64,000 bases of DNA from BJGO01 sp964640655. GTDB taxonomy: Bacteria > Bacteroidota > Bacteroidia > Chitinophagales > UBA10324. Each line of letters opens with the position of its first letter. Positions within the stretch are counted from its first letter, which is position 1. A program made the position numbers and the translations under genes. Below, piece by piece: positions 18,895-30,500 of the stretch. The notes under the pieces are model-generated. The model was not told where the DNA came from. It was given only the letters and a program-made list of their open reading frames with translations, and did not search any database. The DNA is taken from positions 115,064 to 179,063 of the forward strand of contig CAZXFT010000003.1 in NCBI GenBank assembly GCA_964640655.1. Reading direction: 5' to 3'.

Positions 18895-21093
18895 ATGAAA
18901 AAATACTTAACACTAATAGGTGTGTTTATGGCTTTATGTGTATATGCACAAGAGCCAGCACCAACAGATACCATTAACAAAACAGTCAACCTTAAAGAAG
19001 TAGTTGTATCGGTTACACGCAACGAAGAGATACAACTAAAAACTTCGCAACAGGTTGACATCATCAAACAAAACACAATTAAGAAATTAAATATGCAAAC
19101 CACAGCCGATTTACTTCAAAGTAGTGGCTCATTATTTGTTCAGCGCAGTCAACAAGGTGGTGGAAGTCCTGTAATTCGAGGCTTTGAATCGAGTCGAGTT
19201 TTGCTGATGATCGACGGTGTAAGAATGAATAATCTCATTTATCGAGCCGGTCATTTGCAAAATGTAATTACAACAGATCAAAATAGTTTGGAACGAGTGG
19301 AAGTGTTGTACGGCCCCTCTTCAACAGCTTACGGTACTGATGCTTTAGGAGGCGTCATACATCTATATACCTTGAAACCCGTATTAGACAAGACAAAAGG
19401 CAATGCATTTTTTCGTTTTGGAACTGTGAATGGTGAAATGACAGCTCATGGTGATATTAATCTGGGTAATAAAAATTTTGCATCACTTACATCATTCACG
19501 TACAGTCAATTTGGTGATGTAATGATGGGTAAGTCTAAAGGAACCTATGATAGCGTCTGGGGTAAAAAATATTTTTTAGTTGAACGTATTAATGGTAAAG
19601 ATTCAATGGTAACGAATCCTGATCCTTACAAACAACTTTATACAGGATACACACAGTATGATTTTGTTCAGAAATTATTATTCTCACCAAACTATAATAA
19701 TACCCATCTCATTAATTTACAGTTTTCAAACACCTCAGATGTTCCGCGTTACGATCGCTTAACGGAAGTTGATGCCAATGGAATGCCTAAACTTGCTCGA
19801 TGGGATTATGGTCCTCAGCTCAGAGTGATGGGTTCTTATAAATTCAATCATTATTTGAATGATAAGTTCTTTGACCGAATGGAAATATTAATCAACTATC
19901 AACATGTTGAAGAAAGCAGAATTACAAGAAACTTCAATTCTGCCAAGCAACGCACACAGTTAGAGAAAGTTGACGTTGCAGGTTTTGATATAGACTTTGT
20001 CAGGAAAACCGAGAAGCACACTATTCACGCCGGACTGGAGACATATTCCAATTTCTTAAAATCAACTGCCGAGAATTTTAATGTCAATTCTTATGAAATT
20101 ACAACTGTAGCAACACGATACCCTGATGGTAAGAATTACCGTCATTCAGTCGGTATTTACTTCACACATCAGTATAACATCTCAGATAAGTGGGTGCTGA
20201 ACGATGGCTTACGAGTTGAGTCAATTATGTTATACTCTCAGTTCATCAGTAAAGAATTTTTTCCTTTTCCGTTTGATGAGGTAAAGCAGAACAATCTTGG
20301 ATTATCAGGTAATGCTGGACTGAACTTCTTACCAAACGATAAAACCAAAATCGGGATTCTTTTCTCCACAGGATATCGCTCACCGAATGTTGATGACTTA
20401 TCAAAAGTATTTGACACAAAACCTAAAGTGCAACTTGTTGTCCCCAACCCGAGTATTAAACCAGAGAAAACATACAATGCAGAACTGAACATCACCAAAT
20501 TCATAGGCGAACATATTCGTTGGGAGAATGTAGCTTACTACACCTTGTTTAGTGATGCTATTGTAGTAGATAAATTTACTTTTAACGGAAGTCAGACTAC
20601 TGTTTATGATGGAGATACTGTGAATGTTTATGCAGCTCAAAATAAAAGTCGTGCATTCATCTACGGCTTTAACTCCAACATTAAAGCGGACATTGGCAAG
20701 CATTTAAGCGCTACAGGTTCGGTTACTTATACCTACGGTAGAATAATAACAGATACAGCAAATACTCCACTTGATCATATTCCGCCGGTATTCGCACGAA
20801 TAGGTTTACAATACAACAGTTCTAAATTCACTTCAGAATTTTTCACGATAGTGAATGGTAAGAAAGACATTAAAGATTACTTGTTAAATGCAGAAGACAA
20901 CGAGCAGTATGCAACGCCAATAGGTATGCCTGCTTGGTATACACTCAACTTGCGCTTAGGATATCAAATACATAAAAATATTTTGTTGCAAGCAGGTTTT
21001 GATAATATCCTTGATCAGAATTATAGAGTTTTCGCATCGGGAATTCAGGGTCCGGGCAGAAACATTTTTGCCAATATGAGACTGAGCTTTTAA
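18895..21093 (+). CDS. TonB-dependent outer-membrane receptor
   Basis: A 732-residue outer-membrane beta-barrel with a signal peptide (1-19, ending CVYAQ), an N-terminal plug (about 35-165) and a 22-strand barrel ending in the aromatic ANMRLSF. Plug signatures are VVSVTRNEEIQ (TonB-box-like region), SPVIRGFESSRVLLMIDGVR and LERVEVLYGPSSTAYGTDAL. There is no CarboxypepD-like N-terminal extension and no SusD gene next to it, so it is not a SusC-type glycan importer. A siderophore, haem, vitamin or metal substrate is more likely, but which one cannot be told. Transcription may continue into the ABC exporter gene 9 bases later. Confidence 0.93.
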   Translation: MKKYLTLIGVFMALCVYAQEPAPTDTINKTVNLKEVVVSVTRNEEIQLKTSQQVDIIKQNTIKKLNMQTTADLLQSSGSLFVQRSQQGGGSPVIRGFESSRVLLMIDGVRMNNLIYRAGHLQNVITTDQNSLERVEVLYGPSSTAYGTDALGGVIHLYTLKPVLDKTKGNAFFRFGTVNGEMTAHGDINLGNKNFASLTSFTYSQFGDVMMGKSKGTYDSVWGKKYFLVERINGKDSMVTNPDPYKQLYTGYTQYDFVQKLLFSPNYNNTHLINLQFSNTSDVPRYDRLTEVDANGMPKLARWDYGPQLRVMGSYKFNHYLNDKFFDRMEILINYQHVEESRITRNFNSAKQRTQLEKVDVAGFDIDFVRKTEKHTIHAGLETYSNFLKSTAENFNVNSYEITTVATRYPDGKNYRHSVGIYFTHQYNISDKWVLNDGLRVESIMLYSQFISKEFFPFPFDEVKQNNLGLSGNAGLNFLPNDKTKIGILFSTGYRSPNVDDLSKVFDTKPKVQLVVPNPSIKPEKTYNAELNITKFIGEHIRWENVAYYTLFSDAIVVDKFTFNGSQTTVYDGDTVNVYAAQNKSRAFIYGFNSNIKADIGKHLSATGSVTYTYGRIITDTANTPLDHIPPVFARIGLQYNSSKFTSEFFTIVNGKKDIKDYLLNAEDNEQYATPIGMPAWYTLNLRLGYQIHKNILLQAGFDNILDQNYRVFASGIQGPGRNIFANMRLSF

Positions 21094-21102
21094 TCATTTT
21101 CA

Positions 21103-22881
21103 ATGATTTTTGCGCACACTTATTTTGCGCTAACATTGAAGGAAGTTAAGAACCGCACGAATAATCTGAAGTTGATGCAACGCATTTTACAACTTGCGTC
21201 GCCGTATCGTTTCAGGTTAGTTGCGGTTCTATTTATTTCTATTTTTCTTGCATTGCTTACATTGCTTACTCCTTATTTCACGCAGTATGCACTTGATGAG
21301 GCTATTCTCAAATCCGACTACTATTTGTTACAGCAAATTATTTTTATTATGCTGCTGGTGCTTATGGGTAATGTTGTACTGTCTTTCTTATTTACTTACC
21401 ACAGTGGCTGGCTAGGACAAACTATCATTAGCAAGTTACGCTTGAAAGTATTCAATCATCTGCTGAACAACAATCTTACTTTCTTTGACACAACACCGGT
21501 TGGTACTTCTACAACCCGAACAATAAACGACATTGAATCCATCAACGAGATTTTTTCTGAAGGTGTATTAAATATCCTGAGCGATTTATTGACCATAGCT
21601 GCCATCATTGCCTTTATGTTCTATACTTCGTGGACACTATCTCTGGTTGCGTTATCGGTATTACCATTATTATTGTTTGCTGCATACTTATTTAAAGAAG
21701 GTGTCAGAAAATCTTTTACTGAAGTACGCAATCAGGTTACACGAATGAACACTTTCATACAGGAGCACATTACCGGTATGTGGATCGTACAGTTGTTCAA
21801 CTCCGAAGACAGAGAGTTTGAAAAGTTTAAAGCAATTAATGAGTCGCACAAACAAGCTAATATTCGTTCCATTTTTTATTACTCGGTTTTCTTTCCTGTA
21901 GTAGAAATTATTTCATCCTTAGCACTTGGTGCTATGCTCTGGTATTGGTCGGGATCATATCTGAAAGGTGATTTAACCCTTGGACAATTTAATGCATTCA
22001 TTATATGCATCAATATGTTGTTTCGTCCTATTCGTATGCTGGCAGATAAATTCAATACCCTGCAAATGGGATTGATTGCTGCCGAACGTGTGTTTAAATT
22101 AACGGATGACAAGTCTTACCACACAAATGATGGTTTAATTGAATTTAAGTCGTTGTCGAAAGGTATCTCATTTGAGCATGTAAGTTTTAGTTACAACGAA
22201 ACACAGGAAGTACTTCACCAGGTTTCATTTAGCATTAACAAAGGGGAGTCGCTCGCTATAGTTGGAGCAACGGGTAGCGGTAAGTCAACATTAATATCAT
22301 TACTCAGCAGATACTACGATACCTACACCGGGAAGATCACCATTGATGATATAGACTTGCGACAGTATCAAATGGATACGATGCGCAAAAAAATGACTGT
22401 TGTCTTGCAGGATGTTTTTTTATTTTCCGGAACAGTGTATGATAACATCACTTTAAAACAGCCTATAGATAGGAATCAGGTTTATGCTGCTGCTGCATTT
22501 TGTGGTGCCGATGAGTTTATACAACAATTGCCCGGTGCTTATGATTTTGAAGTGATGGAACGCGGGCAAAGCTTATCACTTGGACAAAGACAACTGATCT
22601 CTATTGTGCGGGCTATAATCTTCAATCCAGAAATATTAATTCTTGATGAAGCAACATCATCTGTTGACAATAACACAGAGCGTATGTTGCAAAAAGCTGT
22701 AGATACTATTATTGCCGGCCGCACTTCCATCATAATCGCACATCGGCTGTCAACTATTCAGAAGGCTTCCAAAGTTCTAGTATTGGATAAGGGTAGGGTA
22801 GCTGAATATGGAACTCATACAGAATTATTGAATCGCAAGGGCATATACGCCGGGTTATATGGCACACAATTTCAAGCATAA
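21103..22881 (+). CDS. ABC exporter, fused membrane and ATPase (MsbA-like)
   Basis: A 592-residue half-transporter. A six-helix type IV exporter membrane domain (about residues 40-320) precedes a C-terminal ATPase. ATPase motifs in order: Walker A VGATGSGKSTL, Q-loop VVLQDVFLF, signature LSLGQRQL, Walker B ILILDEATSSVD and H-loop IIIAHRLSTI. It probably works as a homodimer in the inner membrane and exports a lipid or other hydrophobic substrate. ATG 21103 is used; ATG 21175 (MQRILQLASPYR) is a reasonable alternative because the membrane domain begins right after it. It is followed directly by a terminator shared with the convergent citrate synthase gene. Confidence 0.93.
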   Translation: MIFAHTYFALTLKEVKNRTNNLKLMQRILQLASPYRFRLVAVLFISIFLALLTLLTPYFTQYALDEAILKSDYYLLQQIIFIMLLVLMGNVVLSFLFTYHSGWLGQTIISKLRLKVFNHLLNNNLTFFDTTPVGTSTTRTINDIESINEIFSEGVLNILSDLLTIAAIIAFMFYTSWTLSLVALSVLPLLLFAAYLFKEGVRKSFTEVRNQVTRMNTFIQEHITGMWIVQLFNSEDREFEKFKAINESHKQANIRSIFYYSVFFPVVEIISSLALGAMLWYWSGSYLKGDLTLGQFNAFIICINMLFRPIRMLADKFNTLQMGLIAAERVFKLTDDKSYHTNDGLIEFKSLSKGISFEHVSFSYNETQEVLHQVSFSINKGESLAIVGATGSGKSTLISLLSRYYDTYTGKITIDDIDLRQYQMDTMRKKMTVVLQDVFLFSGTVYDNITLKQPIDRNQVYAAAAFCGADEFIQQLPGAYDFEVMERGQSLSLGQRQLISIVRAIIFNPEILILDEATSSVDNNTERMLQKAVDTIIAGRTSIIIAHRLSTIQKASKVLVLDKGRVAEYGTHTELLNRKGIYAGLYGTQFQA

Positions 22882-22909
22882 AAAAAAGCCACTTCAAGGA
22901 GCGGCTTTT
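22882..22909. terminator. Bidirectional terminator between convergent genes
   Basis: AAAAGCC pairs with GGCTTTT across a short CTTCAAGGAG interior that adds a few pairs. A-tracts on the left and T-tracts on the right let it serve both the ABC exporter (plus strand) and the citrate synthase (minus strand), whose stop codons lie on either side. Confidence 0.8.
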
Positions 22910-22931
22910 CTTTATTTAAATATATTAAGAC

Positions 22932-24260
22932 CTATTGCTTATTTACTTTCACCGTTTTCTTTTCAATAAATTTCTGTACCCACTCAGTGGTAACTGATTT
23001 AGGTCTTTCAATTCCCTGACCTAAAGCACGATCCCAACATAATGAAGCCAACACACCTAAGGCACGTGATACTCCAAACAGCACAGTGTAAAAATCATAT
23101 TCCACCATACCGTAATGCACGAGCAATGCTCCGCTGTGTGCATCCACATTCGGCCACGGATTTTTAATTTTTCCTGTTGATTCCAGAATAGGTGGAGCTA
23201 CTTCATATACATTCCAAACAATATTTACCAACTCATCATTCGGGCAATAGCGTTTTGCAAAATCAGCTTGTGCCGTGAAGCGTGGATCAGTTTTACGAAG
23301 CACAGCGTGACCATATCCGGGCACCACTTTACCATCTTCCAGTGTTTTCTTGATGTATTCAGCAATTTGTTCTTTGGTTGGATTGCTGCTATTTAAGTCC
23401 TCGCGCATTTGAAACACCCAGCGAATCACCTCCTGATTGGCTAACCCGTGTAAGGGTCCTGCTAAACCGTTCATACCGGCAGAGAAAGACAAATAAGCAT
23501 CGCTCAATGCAGAACCGACCAAATGAGTAGTATGTGCGGATACATTGCCGCCTTCGTGATCAGCGTGAATAGTTAGATATAAACGCATCAGACTCTTAAA
23601 CTCGTTAGATTCATACCCGAGCATATGAGCAAAGTTTGCCGCCCAGTCTAACTTGGTGTCTGCTGCAATGTGCTGATTGTTTTTATATGTACGACGATAA
23701 ATGTATGCAGCAACAGCAGGTAGTTTAGCAATTAGATTGAAAACATCTTCAAACATTGGATCCCAATAATCTTTCTTGTTAATGCCATCGCGATATGCTT
23801 TTGCAAAAACAGACTCGGTTTGCATAGCCATCACAGCAATGCTGAATTGCGTCATAGGGTGTGTGTGCAGGGGCAAACGATCTATGGCATCAAAAACATG
23901 CTGTGGCACAGCAGAGCGTGACATAAATTGGTGTGTTATTGCTGCAGTATCTTCTTTTGTAGGGATTTCATTATATAACAATAAATAGAACAGTGCTTCA
24001 GGTAACGGTTCCGTACAACCATCTGCTGTAGGTAATTTCTCACGTAGCTCCGGGATTGTATAGCCTCGGAAACGTATACCTTCTTCTGCGTCTAGCAATG
24101 AAGTTTCTGTTACAAGAGCTTTCATACTTTTCATTCCACCATACAATTGGGAAATAGTAGTAGTACCTAATTCTATATCTCCATGTTCTTTTACCAGTGA
24201 TTTTATATCCTTAGCCATTGGAAGGGATACATTCTTGAACTTCTCTTTCAAAACATTCAT
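22932..24260 (-). CDS. gltA: Citrate synthase, eukaryotic/mitochondrial-like type
   Basis: Condenses acetyl-CoA and oxaloacetate to citrate at the entry of the TCA cycle. All three catalytic residues sit in recognisable motifs: AGPLHGLANQE (His), PGYGHAVLRKTDPR (His) and PWPNVDAHSG (Asp). The text of the protein is far closer to the animal mitochondrial enzyme as I remember it than to the E. coli hexameric enzyme: HADHEGGNVSAHTTHLVGSA, the NGLAGPLHGLANQEV run, DFYTVLFGVSRALGVLA and ERPKS near the end. It also lacks the N-terminal NADH-regulated domain of the hexameric type, so a dimeric form is expected. The length of 442 is normal for this type. ATG start, single gene on its strand. Confidence 0.94.
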   Translation of the reverse strand: MNVLKEKFKNVSLPMAKDIKSLVKEHGDIELGTTTISQLYGGMKSMKALVTETSLLDAEEGIRFRGYTIPELREKLPTADGCTEPLPEALFYLLLYNEIPTKEDTAAITHQFMSRSAVPQHVFDAIDRLPLHTHPMTQFSIAVMAMQTESVFAKAYRDGINKKDYWDPMFEDVFNLIAKLPAVAAYIYRRTYKNNQHIAADTKLDWAANFAHMLGYESNEFKSLMRLYLTIHADHEGGNVSAHTTHLVGSALSDAYLSFSAGMNGLAGPLHGLANQEVIRWVFQMREDLNSSNPTKEQIAEYIKKTLEDGKVVPGYGHAVLRKTDPRFTAQADFAKRYCPNDELVNIVWNVYEVAPPILESTGKIKNPWPNVDAHSGALLVHYGMVEYDFYTVLFGVSRALGVLASLCWDRALGQGIERPKSVTTEWVQKFIEKKTVKVNKQ

Positions 24261-24569
24261 AATAGGGTGTTGTAATTATTTGTTGAGGCGTTAAAAATAC
24301 CTAAAAAATAACGGTATTTAAGCCATAATTGTTCGCTCATTCAATAAAAATATACGGATGTACAATAAGGTTAGTCTTATGAAATACTTGCTGTACAAGG
24401 CTTCTGTGTTTAAAAAATAAATCCTGTTTAAAATTTTGTTTTCAACATGTGTGTTGTGTGGATAACGTACTAATCTCACAAATGGGAAACATGTGCCTAC
24501 ATTAGTTTTGCTGCGTTTGAAAAAAAGTTATTCATAAACCAAACACTTACCTATTTAAACCAAAAACTG
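24261..24569. other. Intergenic region between divergent citrate synthase and SprB-like adhesin
   Basis: About 310 AT-rich bases with no credible reading frame. It must hold both promoters. One plus-strand -7-like box (TAGTTTTG at 24503) is visible; no clear operator palindrome or riboswitch-like structure stands out. Confidence 0.6.
24503..24510 (+). promoter_or_regulatory. Candidate -7 box for the giant adhesin operon
   Basis: TAGTTTTG matches the Bacteroidota TAnnTTTG consensus and lies about 60 bases before the ATG of the adhesin. No TTG -33 box is seen at the usual 19-21 bases upstream, so confidence is low. Confidence 0.35.
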
Positions 24570-27500
24570 ATGAAAAGATTTTACGCATTCAGATTTGTCC
24601 GCGCCATTTCAAATTTCTATACGCTACATATGGGGATACTCACAATGGTGATAGCCCTATTCGGAATGTTGAAGCCGGAAAATACTTATGCAACTCACGC
24701 AGCCGGCGCTGATATTTCTTACCAATGGATATCAGGTAATACCTACCAGGTTACGTGTACCTTCTTCCGCGATTGTGGTGGTGTAGCTGCGCCAAACACA
24801 GTTACCTTACGTGTTCGTTCCGCTACACTCGGCTCTAATTTTACACAAACTCTACAACGTTTGAATCCAACAGGTCAAGAAATTACTTTCTCCTGCACAG
24901 GGATTACTAATTGTGGTGGTGGTTCACAAACAGGTATTCAGCGCTATGTATATCGCGGCAATGTTACCTTACCCGGGCTGGCTGCCGATTGGAATTTCAG
25001 TTACCAGGTTTGCTGTCGTAACTGTTCTATTACAACAATTGTACTTCCTTCCCCATGCAACTCCTCAATTACAGAACCACAGTTATATGTTGAGGCTACT
25101 CTAAATAATATCATTGCTCCTCAGAATTCATCTCCAACATTTACTGTTAACCCTATAGCGTTCATATGTCAGGGTCAATTGTTCAACTTTAATCAGGGTG
25201 CAGTTGACGCTAATGGAGATTCTTTAAGCTATGAACTGATTACTCCTAAAACATCTATAAACGGTACAGTAACATATATACCACCATATAATACCACAAA
25301 TTTTATAGCATCAACTCCTGCTGCTACTTTAAGCTCCACAACAGGTCAGTTAGCCATGACGCCTACAATCCTTGGTCAGGTAGGTATCTTAGCATTATTA
25401 GTTAAGGAATACCGTAACGGTGTCTTGATAGGTTCTACAATACGCGATATTCAAATTCAAATTGTCAACTGTAGTAATCAGAACCCTGTTATATCAGGTG
25501 TAAACGGAACCAGTGCTTATGAAATTGAAGTGTGTGCTGGTGATGTTGTGAACTTTCAGGTTTTCGCATCAGATCCTGATGTGGGGCAATTGCTAACGTT
25601 AACTTGGAATAGTGGCATTGGTGCACCAGCTACATTTACATCAAGTGGTGTTTCAAACCCAACAACCGGCACATTCAATTGGCCAACAACTTTGGCAAAT
25701 GGCTCTACAACACCTTATACTTTTGTGGCTACAGTTCAGGATAATGGCTGTTTTTATAATAACGTAGCTTCTTTTGCATTCACTGTCTGGGTTAGACACG
25801 TTACAGCGACCATTAGCAAAGTGGATGTATCGTGCTTTGGAGGGAATGATGGCAGTGCAACTGTAAACACAGGCGGAACCGGACCTTTTACTTATGCTTG
25901 GTCAAATGGTGCTACAACACAGACTGTAAATAACTTATCACAGGGAACATACACAGTCACAGTTACCGGAACATTAGGTTGTTCTACCACTGCATCTGTT
26001 CAAATTAATCAGCCGGATATTCTTGATCTAATAGGTGTAGTTGATTCCGATGTATCGTGTTTTGGTGGAAATAATGGTGCGGCATCCGCTTTAGCGTCCG
26101 GAGGAACTTCTCCATATACATATGCATGGTCCAATGGTTCAACTACAGCTTCTGTAACCGGGTTGAGTCAGGGCAGCTATTTGGTTACCGTTACTGATGC
26201 TAATTCATGTACTGCTTCAGTGAGTGTTAACATTAATGAATCAACTGAGTTAATTATTAATATTTCTTCTAATCAACCTGCCGGTTGTTTAGGAGAATCT
26301 ACCGGAGCAATTGATATTACTGTATCCGGAGGTGTATTACCGTATACTTACTCCTGGTCTAATGGTGCAACAACAGAAGATATAAATCTTTTACCTGCCG
26401 GCACCTATAGCGTTACGGTCACGGATGATTTAGGATGTACCGTAACACAATCTGCTACTGTTATTCAACCTTCTATTCCTGTACCATTAATTAGTTCTAC
26501 TACAATCAACGGCGTCAATGTGACTTGTTTTGGTGCGGCTTCTGGAGAAGCTACTGTTAGTGTTAGCGGAGGTACGGCACCTTATAACTATTTATGGTCA
26601 AATGGCTCAACAGAATCATCCGTAACAGGATTAACTGCAGGTATTATTTCAGTAACAGTATCTGATTTGAATGGTTGTTCAAATACCGGTTCTTATGAGA
26701 TTACACAACCACCTCTGCCCTTTGTAGTAGATATTGATAGTATATCAAACTACAACGGCGCAAATGTTTCATGCGATGGAAATAACGATGGTGCCATTTA
26801 TACTGCAATAAGCGGAGGTACTGCACCTTTTACTTATGCATGGTCTAATGCTGAAACAGTTTCTTCTATTACTGGACTTGCTCCTGGTTCATACAGCGTA
26901 ACGGTTACTGATTTTTATGGATGTACTGCCAGCAATTCTGCTACAATTAATCCTTTGGATCCTCTTACGGTATCTGTATTACCTACAGATACTGACGGAT
27001 TCAATATTAATTGTAACGGCGAAGCCAGTGGCGGAATATTAACTGCTGTTGCGGGTGGAACAGGTCCGTACTTCTATTTATGGAATACAGGCTCTACTAC
27101 CGCAACAATTTCAGATCTAACAGCGGGCATTTACAGTGTTACACTTACAGATGTTAATGGTTGTTCTGCAACTTCATCAGTTACATTAACTCAACCTGAC
27201 ACTCTCGTACCATTAATTAATGTTCCAATAGTTTCAGGTGGCAGCAATCTTCTGTGTTTTGGTGATGCCACAGCGTCTGCGTCTGTTTCTGTTACCGGTG
27301 GTATACCACCTTATACATACATTTGGTCGAATGGAGCTACGGATGATAATGTTAGCAACCTTGCGGCAGGGGTTATTTCAGTTTCCATTCAGGATCAAAA
27401 TGGATGTAATGCAGATGGGTCATTTACGGTTACACAACCTGCACAATTAACTGTTAGCCTCGCACCAAACCCACCTTTGAACTGCGGTGGTGTTGATGAT

Positions 27501-30500
27501 GCCGGTATTAATAATACAGTAAGTGGTGGTACAGGTGCATATACTTTTGCCTGGTCAAACGGTTCAACAACTCAAAACTTATCAGGTTTAGGTGAAGGCA
27601 CCTACACTGTTACTGTTACCGATGAAAATAATTGTACCGCAGAAGGAGTAATTACTTTTGTTGCACCTATTGCCCTGTCAGCATCTTCTAATGTTACTAC
27701 ACCAACCTGTAACGGAACTTCCGATGCTTCCATCATTGTAACCGTTGCCGATGGTACTCCTGATTATACATTCCTTTGGTCTAATGGTTCAACTGATGAT
27801 AATATAAGCGGTATCGGAGCAGGTACATATAGCGTTACCATTACCGACGGTTTAGGTTGTTCTCTTGTATTATCTATTCCGGTTAATCAACCTGATGTTT
27901 TAACGTCTTCTCCATTGGTTACAAATGTTTCCTGCTTTGGTGTGTTTGATGGTGAATTAGATGCTAACCCAAGTGGTGGTACATCACCATACACCTTTAT
28001 ATGGTCAAACGGTTCAACTGACCAGGTGAACATTGCATTAGTTGCCGATACATACTCTGTAACCGTTACTGATGTTAATAATTGTACAGCAACAGCTACT
28101 GCTACAGTAACGCAACCCACACCAGTTGTTGTAACATTCACTGTTGACCCACAAAACAGCTGCCTCGGAGATGCGGATGGAGCCATTGACCTGACTGTTT
28201 CAGGCGGCACCGCACCTTATTCATATCTGTGGTTTAATGAAAGTACAAATCAAGATATTGACTCACTATTGCCCGGTATATATTTTGTAACAGTTACCGA
28301 TGCCAATAATTGCGCGGTAATCCTTGATTCAATTGAGGTAACTCAAACAGATAGCTTATTTATATCACCAAATGTAACACAACCTAACTGCTCTGTTTCA
28401 TACGATGGTCAGATCTCAGTTGCTGTGAGTGGTGGCACAGCACCATTTACTTATTCTTGGTCTAACGGTAGCACTGATGCTATTCTTGTTGCTTCTGCCG
28501 GAACGTACAGCGTAACAGTAACCGATGCCGGTGGTTGTACAGCTTCAGCAGGTGGATTGACGATAATTGAATGCTGCAATATAAATCTTACTGCTATTCC
28601 ATTCTCACCCGGTTGCGGAACTCAACTTGGATCGATAGACTTAGACCCTGCCGGAGCAGTAGCCCCTGTAATATATACCTGGTCAAATGGCGCATCAACA
28701 GAAGATATTGATAATTTGGTGACGGCCACATATTCAGTAACGGTTGAAGATGCCAATGGCTGTACTGCTACTGGTAGTTGGAGCATAAATGCCGGTGGAG
28801 CCAACATTACCGTTGATGAAACAGTAGTTCAACCAATATGTAACAATGGAACCGGATCTATTTCTATTGTAGCTAATGGTGGTGCAGAACCTTATACTTA
28901 CAACTGGAGCAACGGAGAAACTGATACAGTATTAACAAATATTACTTCCGGTTCATACACTGTAACTGTTACCGATGCATTTAATTGTACTACTTCAGAA
29001 ACATATACTATAATCAATCCTCCTGCTATCACTGTTACTAGTACGCTATCAGACTATGGTGCCGGAGTAAATGTTACATGTGTCAACAACAATGGTTCAA
29101 TTGACCTGAATATATCAAACGGTACTCCTCCATACACCATTCTTTGGGACAACTCTCAAACCGATGAATTTATTGATGGATTAGCAGGTGGCACATACTC
29201 TGCTACCATTACTGATGTAAATGGATGTACTACCACGACTACTATAACTCTCATCCAATCAGATACTTTAATTGTAACACTTACGCCATCTAACTATAAT
29301 GGTGGATTTAATATATCGTGCAATGGCGCTACTGACGGAACCATTAATGTTAGTGCAGCTGCAGGTGTTGCTCCTTTCACTTATTTATGGAATACCGGTT
29401 CAACAGAAGGTTCACTATCTAACTTAGGTGCAGGAACATACACAGTAACAGTTACAGATGTAGATGGTTGTACCGGTCAGGCTACCATTACATTAACTGA
29501 ACCTGATGTTTTAACACTTACATTGAATGTAGTTGTAACGGATTGTAATAACGCCGGACAACAAATTACAACCATCAATGGTGTTGTTAATGGAGGTGCT
29601 ACAACTTATAATTACAGCTGGAGCAATGGCGCTTCAGGTACATCTATTAATCCAACAACAAGCGGTAACTATGGCTTAACTGTTACAGATGCCAACGGAT
29701 GCGTTGCAACGGCTGATGTGGATGTGAATGTTGATGAACCGTTAACAATTTCGGTTACTCAACTTAATCAATTATTCTGCAACAGCACAGATACTGCTCA
29801 GGTGTTACTAACCATCAACTCAGGCATTGCTCCTTTTAATGTAATATGGAATAATGGTGCAACGACTAACTTGTTGACGGATCTTGGAGTTGGCAGTTAT
29901 TGTGTAACAGTTACGGATGTAAATAACTGTTCTGCTACTGCCTGTACGAATGTTACTATCATAAATAATCTTGATGTAAGTCTTACTGTTATAGAACAAC
30001 CCGGTTGTACTTCACCATCCGGCTCTATTCAGGCAACTCCAAACAACGGCACAGAACCATATACTTATGTGTGGTCATCAAGTGGACAAACCACTGATGT
30101 ATTGAGCAATGTTACACCGGGTACATACAGTGTAACTGTTACAGATAATAATGGTTGTACTTCAACGGCATCAATTACGCTTACCCCTACAATACCAATA
30201 ATCATAACTCCTGAAGTAATTGACCAACCTACCTGCGAGACTGCTCCTAATGGATCCTTTACATTCACAGTATCTGGCGGCGTTGCGCCATACACAATAA
30301 GTGCAAACGGCAACCCTGCAAACTCAGGTGATACATTAATCAACTTAATACCCGGAGTCTATACAATCTCTGTAATTGACGTTGATGGATGCGAAGCAAG
30401 TTCCATTGTATCATTAATACCTAATAATGATATTACTCCGGTTATTGTTATTACCAATCAGATCACATGTTTGGGGGGTGATATGGGTGCTGTTGATTTA

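Noticed and set aside
27887..30343. Several minus-strand frames of 60-107 codons inside the giant adhesin gene
   Set aside because: They mirror the repeated coding pattern of the sense strand and recur with the repeat period; they are shadows of the repeats.
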